Shown piece after piece: positions 15,478-21,905 of a DNA stretch of 22,683 nucleotides (position 1 is its first letter; each line of letters opens with the position of its first letter). The stretch is from Bacteroidales bacterium (lineage in GTDB: Bacteria > Bacteroidota > Bacteroidia > Bacteroidales > UBA932), in assembly GCA_016285215.1 (NCBI GenBank), contig JAEEQI010000014.1:1-22683 (forward strand). The letters run 5' to 3'. The notes below the pieces were generated by a model, which worked only from the letters and a program-made list of their open reading frames with translations, ran no database searches and had not been told where the DNA came from. Made by a program: the position numbers and the translations under genes.

Positions 15478-16668
15478 TTACTTGATAACGCCCAGTTCTT
15501 TGCCCACTTTGATGAAGGCGGCGATGGCTTTATCCAGGTGCTTCTTCTCGTGGGCGGCGCTCAGCTGTACGCGGATGCGGGCCTGTCCCTGGGGCACCAC
15601 CGGATAGTAGAAGCCGGTAACGAAGATGCCTTCCTTGGCCATAGCGGCGGCAAATTTCTGGGAGAGGGGAGCATCGTACAGCATAACCGCGCAGATGGCG
15701 CTCTGGGTGGGCTTGATGTCAAAGCCGGCGGCTATCATCTTGTCACGGAAGTAGTTCACGTTCTCTATGAGTTTGTCGTGCAGGGCGTCGCTTTCCTTCA
15801 GGATCTTGAAGGTCTCCAGGGCGGCTCCGGCAATCATAGGCGGGATGGAGTTGGAGAAGAGATAAGGACGGCTGCGCTGGCGGAGCATGTCAATGATCTC
15901 CTTTCGGCCTGTGGTGAAACCGCCTACCGCACCGCCGAAGGCCTTGCCCAGGGTGCCGGTGAAGATGTCAATGCGGCCGTAGCAGTCAAACTGTTCTGCC
16001 ACGCCGTGACCGGTCTTGCCCACCACGCCGGCGCTGTGGCTCTCGTCCACCATTACCAGGGCGTCGTACTTTTCTGCTAGGTCGCAGATCTTGTCCATAG
16101 GGGCCACATTGCCGTCCATAGAGAACACGCCGTCCGTTACGATGATGCGGAAGCGGCAGGACTGGGCCTCTTTGAGTTTGGCCTCGAGGTCTGCCATATC
16201 GGCGTTGGCGTAGCGGAAACGCTGGGCCTTGCAAAGGCGCACGCCGTCAATGATGGAAGCGTGGTTCAGGGAGTCGGAGATGATGGCGTCTTCGGCCGTG
16301 AACAGGGGTTCGAACACACCACCGTTGGCGTCGAAGCAGGCGGCGTACAGAATGGCGTCTTCCGTGTGGAAGTACTCTGCAATGGCCTTTTCCAGCTCTT
16401 TGTGGATGTCCTGCGTGCCGCAGATGAAACGGACCGATGACATACCGTAGCCGCGGGCGTCCATAGCCTTCTTGGCAGCCTCAATGAGGCGGGGGTTGTC
16501 GGCCAGGCCCAGGTAGTTGTTGGCGCAGAAATTGAGGGCTTCGCTGCCGTCCTGCAGGGAGATGCAGGCGCTTTGGGCCGATGTGATATTTCTTTCTCTC
16601 TTGTAGAGTCCGGCCTCGTCAATGGCCTTTAACTCATCGCTCAGGTGCTGTTTGAAATTTCCGTACAT
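15478..16668 (-). CDS. kbl: Kbl, glycine C-acetyltransferase (2-amino-3-ketobutyrate CoA ligase)
   Basis: The 396-residue PLP enzyme of the alpha-oxoamine synthase family cleaves 2-amino-3-oxobutyrate with CoA to glycine and acetyl-CoA, the second step of threonine catabolism. Visible features are the N-terminal YLGLADNPRL segment, GTQDIHKELEKA, DSLNHASIIDG, the PLP-contacting VDESHSAGVVG, and the Schiff-base lysine in TGTLGKAFGGAVGG. The C-terminus is QARIRVQLSAAHEK followed by its last 21 residues. Length fits the family. The divergent neighbour is threonine dehydrogenase, which supplies its substrate and separates this gene from biotin-pathway relatives such as BioF. Its last 110 nt are duplicated at 4150-4259, on the far side of the six-gene operon. 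Confidence 0.96.
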   Translation of the reverse strand: MYGNFKQHLSDELKAIDEAGLYKRERNITSAQSACISLQDGSEALNFCANNYLGLADNPRLIEAAKKAMDARGYGMSSVRFICGTQDIHKELEKAIAEYFHTEDAILYAACFDANGGVFEPLFTAEDAIISDSLNHASIIDGVRLCKAQRFRYANADMADLEAKLKEAQSCRFRIIVTDGVFSMDGNVAPMDKICDLAEKYDALVMVDESHSAGVVGKTGHGVAEQFDCYGRIDIFTGTLGKAFGGAVGGFTTGRKEIIDMLRQRSRPYLFSNSIPPMIAGAALETFKILKESDALHDKLIENVNYFRDKMIAAGFDIKPTQSAICAVMLYDAPLSQKFAAAMAKEGIFVTGFYYPVVPQGQARIRVQLSAAHEKKHLDKAIAAFIKVGKELGVIK

Positions 16669-16691
16669 AGTTTTTATGGCTTTTGTGCTTT

Positions 16692-16699
16692 CAAAATTA
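16692..16699 (-). promoter_or_regulatory. -7 box of the kbl promoter
   Basis: Minus-strand TAATTTTG matches TAnnTTTG and lies 23 nt before the kbl ATG. A TTTG at 16724-16727 could be the -33 element, although the spacing (24 nt) is longer than usual. It sits back to back with the tdh promoter. Confidence 0.5.
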
Positions 16700-16733
16700 A
16701 CGATTTTATCTTGAATATCTAAGCAAAATGTAA

Positions 16734-16741
16734 TAAATTTG
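16734..16741 (+). promoter_or_regulatory. -7 box of the tdh promoter
   Basis: TAAATTTG matches TAnnTTTG, 19 nt before the chosen tdh ATG at 16761. A TTG at 16711-16713 is placed as a -33 element with 20 nt between. The kbl and tdh promoters share about 75 nt, so both could answer to one regulator. Confidence 0.55.
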
Positions 16742-16760
16742 CGTGGATAAACGGAAAGAT

Positions 16761-17714
16761 ATGAAGAATGTTTTGGTGATTGGCTCCACGGGCCAGATTG
16801 GATCGGAACTCACTATGAAAATCCGTAGGGAGGTTCCCGGAAGCACAGTTGTAGCCGGCTATATCCCGGGCGCAGAACCCAAGGGTGAACTTCTGGAAAG
16901 CGGTCCCTCTGCCGTGGCCGACGTAAGAGACGCCGCCGGTCTGGCTGCCATTGTCTCTGAGTATAAGATAGATACCATCTACAACCTGGCCGCTTTGCTG
17001 TCGGCCGTTGCAGAGAGAAAGCCCCTCCTGGCCTGGGACATCCAGATGAACGGTCTCCTCAATATCCTGGAGATTGCCAGAGAAAAGGGCTGCGCCGTCT
17101 TTACTCCTTCTTCCATTGGCTCCTTCGGCCCGGAAACCCCGCACGTGGGAACGCCGCAGGACACCATCCAGCGCCCCCGCTCTATGTATGGCGTTACCAA
17201 GGTGGCCACAGAGCTTCTAAGTGACTATTACTTCCACAAATACGGGGTCGATACCCGTTCGGTCCGTTTCCCGGGCCTCATCTCCTATACCACCCTTCCG
17301 GGCGGCGGCACCACGGACTATGCCGTTGAGGTGTATTATTCGGCCGTGAAAGGGGAGGAGTTCGTATGCCCCATCGCTCCGGGAACATTTATGGATATGA
17401 TGTATATGCCGGACGCCCTCCACGCCGCCATCCAGCTTATGGTGGCAGACCCGTCCCGCCTCAAGCACCGCAATTCCTTCAACATTGCGTCTATGAGCTT
17501 TGAGCCGGAACAGATCTTCGCCAAGATCCGCGAGTACATTCCTTCGCTGCGTGTCCGTTACGAGGTAGACCCTGTGCGTCAGGCCATTGCTACTTCCTGG
17601 CCCGACAGTATGGACGATTCCTGCGCCCGCGAAGAATGGGACTGGAAGCCCACTTATGATATGGACTCTATGACCCGCGATATGATTCGCCATCTCCGCG
17701 ATAAACTTCTGTGA
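16761..17714 (+). CDS. tdh: L-threonine 3-dehydrogenase, SDR type
   Basis: The 317-residue extended short-chain dehydrogenase oxidises threonine to 2-amino-3-oxobutyrate with NAD+. It has the N-terminal nucleotide motif GSTGQIGS, the catalytic Ser in PSSIGSFGP and the Tyr-x3-Lys pair in YGVTK. The segments FPGLISYTTLPGGGTTDYAV and FMDMMYMPDA are typical of the SDR-type threonine dehydrogenases of Bacteroidota and trypanosomes, distinct from the zinc-type E. coli enzyme. I chose the ATG at 16761 over a GTG at 16743 because MKNVLVIGSTG places the Rossmann strand at the N-terminus and leaves room for the promoter. It is divergent from kbl, whose product takes its unstable ketone product onward to glycine and acetyl-CoA. 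Confidence 0.95.
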   Translation: MKNVLVIGSTGQIGSELTMKIRREVPGSTVVAGYIPGAEPKGELLESGPSAVADVRDAAGLAAIVSEYKIDTIYNLAALLSAVAERKPLLAWDIQMNGLLNILEIAREKGCAVFTPSSIGSFGPETPHVGTPQDTIQRPRSMYGVTKVATELLSDYYFHKYGVDTRSVRFPGLISYTTLPGGGTTDYAVEVYYSAVKGEEFVCPIAPGTFMDMMYMPDALHAAIQLMVADPSRLKHRNSFNIASMSFEPEQIFAKIREYIPSLRVRYEVDPVRQAIATSWPDSMDDSCAREEWDWKPTYDMDSMTRDMIRHLRDKLL

Positions 17715-17736
17715 TTTTTGGAGTGTAAGTTGAAAA

Positions 17737-17777
17737 AGGGCCGAAACTTTCGATTTGAAAGTCTCGGCTTTCTTTTT
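17737..17777 (+). terminator. Rho-independent terminator after tdh
   Basis: A stem of about 15 bp (17737-17751 with 17757-17771, one A-C mismatch, loop GATTT) is followed by a T-rich tract ending near 17777. It lies 22 nt after the tdh stop. Confidence 0.8.
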
Positions 17778-17968
17778 GCTTTTAAACTGAAAGTAATGTA
17801 TTCAATTTCACCTTTTGGTGATTTTCGTAATGCATTGTTACTCAGTTATTTAAATATTTTGCAAAAATTCTAATCCTTTTGGGTGTAAAAATGGCTTATT
17901 TGTGTAGCATTGAAAATCAATGAGTTATAAAATTATTAAAAAATTTTGTAAAAAAAGTTTTGAAAAAA

Positions 17969-17999
17969 TTTGCAAATCAAAAAAATTGCCGTAACTTTG
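17969..17999 (+). promoter_or_regulatory. Strong consensus promoter for an orphan transcript
   Basis: TTTG at 17969-17972 and TAACTTTG at 17992-17999 are separated by 19 nt, a near-perfect match to the Bacteroidota primary-sigma promoter. The 130 nt upstream are very AT-rich with A and T tracts, like an UP element. No plus-strand gene follows for 1.7 kb, so it should drive the candidate small RNA. Confidence 0.75.
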
Positions 18000-18005
18000 C
18001 ATCCG

Positions 18006-18120
18006 GATTGAGGAAGTGAGGTTCTCTCAACGGAATCAGTCTATTGGTTATTAGTTTTAGTGTTATTAATTATGTGGTTAGTGAGAGCGTCCGCCTGTGA
18101 AGGCCGACACTCTTTTTTTT
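18006..18120 (+). ncRNA. Candidate small RNA of about 115 nt
   Basis: The promoter ending at 17999 predicts a transcript start near 18006. The predicted RNA has a 5' hairpin (TTGAGGAA pairs with TTCTCTCAA, one bulged T, loop GTGAGG), a U/A-rich unpaired middle (about 18035-18080), and a terminator hairpin at 18084-18113 followed by eight Ts. This is the classic layout of a trans-acting small RNA. A short frame from the ATG at 18072 runs through the terminator and looks like chance. I do not recognise an RNA family. Confidence 0.5.
18084..18120 (+). terminator. Terminator of the candidate small RNA
   Basis: AGAG, GTC and GCC (18084-18095) pair with GGC, GAC and CTCT (18102-18113), with two single mismatches and loop TGTGAA, followed by a T-run 18113-18120. 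Part of it also belongs to the larger inverted repeat 18106-18160. Confidence 0.6.
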
Positions 18121-18160
18121 ATGCCCAGCGCGTCAGCCCTGCGCGCAAAAAAAGAGTGTC
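18106..18160. repeat. Inverted repeat, 14-bp perfect arms plus inner GC stem
   Basis: GACACTCTTTTTTT (18106-18119) is the exact reverse complement of 18147-18160. Inside, GCGCG (18128-18132) pairs with CGCGC (18142-18146). With T-runs on either strand this could stop transcription in both directions. Confidence 0.7.
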
Positions 18161-18471
18161 GAAAGAGTCTTCGACTCACTGGGGGCCTAATCCCCCAGAC
18201 CCCCTGGGTCGGCCTTCGGCCTCCGCCGAATAAACCACAACGGTTGATTTGGGGTTCCTGTCTTGAAACCCCTCCCTCGCCGCTTCGCGGCGGAATTCAT
18301 TGAGGAAAGTTAGCCCTGCGCGCAAAAAAAAAGAGTATAAGCCGTTTCACTCATTGGTGAGAGGACTCCCCAAACCCCTCCCTCGCCGCTTCGCGTCGGA
18401 AGTTTGCTACCTTTCGGGCCACAAATAAGAGTGTCAATAGAGCCTTCGACTCATTGTGGAGAGGACTCCCT
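18134..18471. repeat. Cluster of imperfect direct repeats between the small RNA and the DUF389 gene
   Basis: Pieces of one unit recur. AGCCCTGCGCGC plus an A-run and GAGT is at 18135-18157 and 18312-18336 (A-runs of seven and nine). A 28-nt piece with the hairpin CGCCGCTTCGCG is at 18267-18294 and 18373-18400 (27/28 identical). GAGTGTC to CTTCGACTCA is at 18154-18181 and 18429-18456 (24/28). GAGAGGACTCCC is at 18359-18370 and 18459-18470. Together they look like three degraded copies of a unit of roughly 100-170 bp. The last copy reaches into the DUF389 coding end. No reading frame with sense was found in this gene-free stretch. Confidence 0.7.
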
Positions 18472-19641
18472 GTGAAGAGAATCGGACGGGATGGAGTCGG
18501 TCTGGTGGCGTTGATGCTTGAGACGGGACAGCTCCAGGGCCATTTGCTCCAGGCGGGACTCGATGGATTCCAGGAGGGCCTGGTTCTCGTCCAGCTCGTT
18601 ATTGGTGTTGTTGTAGATTTCCTCGATAATGTTGTCCATATCCTGCTGGGACAGGCCGAAGGAGTGTTCCAGCAGAATGATGTCCTTCTGTTTGATGCCG
18701 TATCGGCCCGCTTTTACGTAGATGCTGGCCCGGAGGTCGTCATTCAGGGGCTCTCCGGCCAGGGCTATATGGGCCTGTCGGCCTTGGACGCGGTAATCGT
18801 AGATATAGGTACGGGGCGCTACCAGACGGTTGTTTTCTACAAAGTTCTGGACATTGCGCTCGAAATTGTTGCTCTGGATGAGGGTGAAGGCACTCCAGAT
18901 ACTGGGCACCAGGATGATGACCAGAATGGTGCTGATGGCCTTGCGGCGGCGGGAAGCCAGTTCTTCGGAGATGCCGGAGACCGTGGGGAATCCCAGGTAC
19001 TTGACCATAAAGTACGTGGCCAGGGCAATGAACACACTGTTGATCACAAACAGATACAGTGCGCCAAAGAAATAATGCATATTGAGATGGGCCAGACCGT
19101 AGCCGGCGGTGCACAGCGGTGGCATCAAGGCGGTGGCAATGGCTACGCCCGAAAGCACCGTTCCGCGCTCCTTGCGGCTGTTTTCCAGTATACCCGCCAT
19201 ACCGCCGAAGAAAGCGATGAGCACATCGTAGATGGTGGGCGAGGTACGGGCCTCCAGCTCGGTGGGATTGACCAGCGACAGGGGAGAGGCCAGGAAAAAC
19301 AGGGTAGAGGCAATCAGGGAGACAACGACCATAGCCAGCAGGTTCTTGCCGGCCAGTTTGAGCAGATCTACGTCGTTGGTTCCCAGGGCCAGGCCTGCGC
19401 CAATGATGGGGCCCATCAGCGGGGACACCAGCATAGCGCCAATGATGACCGCCGTGGAGTTGACGTTAAGGCCCACGGAAGCCAGGACTATGGCAAAAGC
19501 CAGAATCCATACATTGGGACCGCGGAACCAGATGGACGACTTGATACGGTGGGTGGCGGCCTCCGTATCAATCTCGTCAAAGATGTAGCCGTAGTATCTG
19601 ACCACGCGGCGAAGTCTATTCCATATGCGATTGAAGTCCAT
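18451..19641 (-). CDS. DUF389 family integral membrane protein
   Basis: A 396-residue membrane protein starting MDFNRIWNRLRR. After a cytoplasmic start it has a DUF389 core of several hydrophobic helices with the characteristic segments LNVNSTAVIIGAMLVSPLMG, IATALMPPLCTAGYGL and a C-terminal soluble part (from about residue 265) with an amphipathic coiled-coil tail. The family function is unproven; a transport role has been suggested. A longer frame starts at 19779, but it would overlap the fprA promoter and coding start, so I take the ATG at 19641. The last residues (SLHRESSPQ) and the stop codon are encoded by the repeat unit that fills the adjacent intergenic region, so the natural C-terminus may have been replaced. 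It is divergent from fprA. Confidence 0.88.
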   Translation of the reverse strand: MDFNRIWNRLRRVVRYYGYIFDEIDTEAATHRIKSSIWFRGPNVWILAFAIVLASVGLNVNSTAVIIGAMLVSPLMGPIIGAGLALGTNDVDLLKLAGKNLLAMVVVSLIASTLFFLASPLSLVNPTELEARTSPTIYDVLIAFFGGMAGILENSRKERGTVLSGVAIATALMPPLCTAGYGLAHLNMHYFFGALYLFVINSVFIALATYFMVKYLGFPTVSGISEELASRRRKAISTILVIILVPSIWSAFTLIQSNNFERNVQNFVENNRLVAPRTYIYDYRVQGRQAHIALAGEPLNDDLRASIYVKAGRYGIKQKDIILLEHSFGLSQQDMDNIIEEIYNNTNNELDENQALLESIESRLEQMALELSRLKHQRHQTDSIPSDSLHRESSPQ

Positions 19642-19680
19642 ACCCTTATAAATATTGGCGCAATTTAAGCAATTTTTCTT

Positions 19681-19688
19681 TATCTTTG
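19681..19688 (+). promoter_or_regulatory. -7 box of the fprA promoter
   Basis: TATCTTTG is an exact TAnnTTTG match. It lies so close to the ATG at 19696 that a start there would be leaderless, which favours the ATG at 19708 for fprA. No good TTTG is found at -33. Confidence 0.6.
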
Positions 19689-19707
19689 TAAAGATATGAA
19701 CCACGAT

Positions 19708-20886
19708 ATGAAAGAAATCACTAAAGGAATCCGCTACATTGGCGTAGATCATCTGGATCTGGATCTGTTTGAGAGTCAATATATAGTGCCGGAAGGTATG
19801 GCCTACAACTCCTATGTTATTATGGATGAGAAAGTAGCCATCCTGGATACGGCCGATGCCCGCAAGGGAGAGGAATGGCTCAAAAATCTGGAAGAGGCGT
19901 TAGAGGACCGAAAGCCGGATTACCTGGTTATCCACCATATGGAGCCGGACCATTCGGCCTCTGTGGCTCCCGTACTGGAGAAATACCCCGATGTAACGGT
20001 AGTGGGCAGCGCTATGGCCCTCAAGTTCCTGGGTCAGTTTATGCCCGATAAGCCGGTGGGAAAGACCCTGGCCATCAAGGAAGGCGACACCCTCCCGCTG
20101 GGCAGCCATACCCTCAAGTTCTTCGCCGCCCCTATGGTTCACTGGCCGGAGGTGATGGTGTCGGTGGATACCGCCACCGGCGTTCTCTTTTCGGCCGATG
20201 CCTTTGGCAAATTCGGAGCCCTGTGCAAAACCGCCTTCTGGGCCGATGAAGACCCCGACTGGGTGTGCGAAGGCCGCCGCTACTACTTCAACATCTGCGG
20301 CAAATACGGCCCCCAGGTGCAGGCCCTGCTGAAAAAGCTGGGAGGGGAGAGCATCAGCCTCATTGCCCCGCTGCACGGCCCCATCATCCGCAAAGACCTG
20401 GGTTATTACCTGGACCTCTATAATACCTGGAGCAGCTACGGTGTAGAAACCGAGGGCGTGTTTGTGGCCTATGCCTCCATCCACGGCGGCACGGCCGAGG
20501 TAGCAGAAAAAGTAGCCGAGAAGCTAAGAGCTATGGGCTGCCCCAAGGTGGCCACCTCCGACCTTACCAGAGACGACAGGGCCGAAGCCGTAGAAGACGC
20601 CTTCCGCTACGGAAAGATGGTGCTGGCCGCCTGTTCCTACGATGCCGGCCTCTTTACACCCGCACACGATTTCCTGCACTCGCTGCAGATCAAGGGCTAC
20701 AGCAAGCGCAAAGTGGCCCTCATAGAAAACGGTTCCTGGGCCCCCAGCGCCGCCCGCGTAATGAAAGAGATGCTGGGCGCTATGAAGGAAGTGGAAATTG
20801 TAGGGGAGCCGGTAACCATCCGCAGCCGCTACAAAGAGGCAGATGAACCCGCCCTCGATGCCCTCTGTAAAGCCATCTTGCTATGA
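19708..20886 (+). CDS. fprA: FprA-type flavodiiron protein (O2/NO reductase)
   Basis: A 392-residue A-type flavoprotein. The N-terminal metallo-beta-lactamase domain carries the diiron ligands: the HxExDH motif His77-Glu79-Asp81-His82, His145 (PMVHWPEVM), Asp164 (SADAFG) and His223 (PLHGPI). The C-terminal flavodoxin domain (from about 250, VFVAYASIHGGTAEVAEKVA) binds FMN. Such enzymes reduce oxygen to water or NO to N2O and protect anaerobes. Start at 19708 (MKEITKGIRY) fits family N-termini; an in-frame ATG 12 nt upstream (19696) is possible. The stop overlaps the hddA start by 4 nt (ATGA), so the two are translationally coupled despite having no obvious metabolic link. Confidence 0.95.
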   Translation: MKEITKGIRYIGVDHLDLDLFESQYIVPEGMAYNSYVIMDEKVAILDTADARKGEEWLKNLEEALEDRKPDYLVIHHMEPDHSASVAPVLEKYPDVTVVGSAMALKFLGQFMPDKPVGKTLAIKEGDTLPLGSHTLKFFAAPMVHWPEVMVSVDTATGVLFSADAFGKFGALCKTAFWADEDPDWVCEGRRYYFNICGKYGPQVQALLKKLGGESISLIAPLHGPIIRKDLGYYLDLYNTWSSYGVETEGVFVAYASIHGGTAEVAEKVAEKLRAMGCPKVATSDLTRDDRAEAVEDAFRYGKMVLAACSYDAGLFTPAHDFLHSLQIKGYSKRKVALIENGSWAPSAARVMKEMLGAMKEVEIVGEPVTIRSRYKEADEPALDALCKAILL

Positions 20887-21905
20887 TAATCAGAAGTAAA
20901 GCCCCGCTCAGACTGGGTCTGGCCGGCGGAGGATCCGACGTATCCCCGTACTCGGACCTCTATGGCGGCAATGTGCTCAATGCCACCATCAACCTGGCTG
21001 CCTATTGCTCCATCGAGCCCCTCAAATTGCCCGTGATGCGGGTCAATGCGGCCGATGCCGGCATCCGCCAGGAAGTGAGCCTGGGCACCGGTCCCGTGAA
21101 TTCCGGCGCGCTGCTCATTGATGGCGTGTATAACCGCGTAATCCGTGACTTCGGCCCCATTCCTTCTCCGGGCTTTGCCATTACCACGTACAACGACGCC
21201 CCGGCCGGCTCCGGTCTGGGAACGTCTTCCACAATGGTGGTATGCATCCTCAAGTGCTTTGCCGAGTGGATGGGAATCCCTCTGGGAGACTACGAACTGG
21301 CCCGCCTGGCCTACGAGATTGAGCGAAAAGACCTCCTTCTGGCCGGCGGCAAGCAAGACCAATACGCCGCTGCCTTTGGCGGCTTCAACTTTATGGAGTT
21401 CCTTCCCAGCGACATGGTCATAGTGAATCCGCTCCGCGTCAAGGACTGGATCATTGAAGAGCTGGAAGCCTCTATGCTCCTGTATTTTACGGGCCGAAGC
21501 AGATCTTCGGCCGCCATCATCTCCGAGCAGCAGAAAGCCACGCGCAGCGGGGCCACCGAGGCCGTGGAAGCCATGCACCGCATCAAACAGAGCGCCATTG
21601 ATATGAAGCTGGCCCTCCTGAAGGGGGATATGGCCCGCTTTTCCGCCATCCTGGGCCAGGCCTGGGAAGACAAGAAGAAGATGGCCGGAGCCATTACCAA
21701 TCCCATGATTCAGGAAGCCTTTGACACGGCTATGGCAGCCGGTGCCATCTCTGGAAAGGTTTCCGGAGCTGGCGGTGGCGGTTTCATGATGCTTATAGTA
21801 CCTCCGGAGCATCGCGTAGCCGTGATTGAAGCTCTATCCCAATTGCCCGGAAAGGTGGTCCCGTTCCAGTTTACGGAAAAAGGAGCCGTGGCATGGAAGT
21901 TATAG
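20883..21905 (+). CDS. hddA: HddA-like D-glycero-D-manno-heptose 7-phosphate kinase (GHMP family)
   Basis: The 340-residue GHMP kinase has the N-terminal RSKAPLRLGLAGGGSDVSPY, the ATP-binding loop PAGSGLGTSSTMVV, GGKQDQYAAAFGG, and the C-terminal KVSGAGGGGFMMLI. The AGGG(T/S)DVSPYSD block with YGG.VLNATI is characteristic of heptose-7-phosphate kinases and related sugar kinases rather than galactokinase. The next gene is an HddC-like nucleotidyltransferase overlapping by 13 nt. That gives the usual pair that makes and activates heptose-1-phosphate for surface glycans, with GmhA and GmhB expected beyond the right edge. Fucokinase-like or other sugar-kinase specificity is not excluded. It starts in the ATGA overlap with fprA. 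Confidence 0.88.
   Translation: MIIRSKAPLRLGLAGGGSDVSPYSDLYGGNVLNATINLAAYCSIEPLKLPVMRVNAADAGIRQEVSLGTGPVNSGALLIDGVYNRVIRDFGPIPSPGFAITTYNDAPAGSGLGTSSTMVVCILKCFAEWMGIPLGDYELARLAYEIERKDLLLAGGKQDQYAAAFGGFNFMEFLPSDMVIVNPLRVKDWIIEELEASMLLYFTGRSRSSAAIISEQQKATRSGATEAVEAMHRIKQSAIDMKLALLKGDMARFSAILGQAWEDKKKMAGAITNPMIQEAFDTAMAAGAISGKVSGAGGGGFMMLIVPPEHRVAVIEALSQLPGKVVPFQFTEKGAVAWKL

Noticed and set aside
19642..19779. 46-codon N-terminal extension of the DUF389 protein
   Set aside because: It would overlap the fprA promoter and first codons and does not look like the family N-terminus; the start at 19641 is better.
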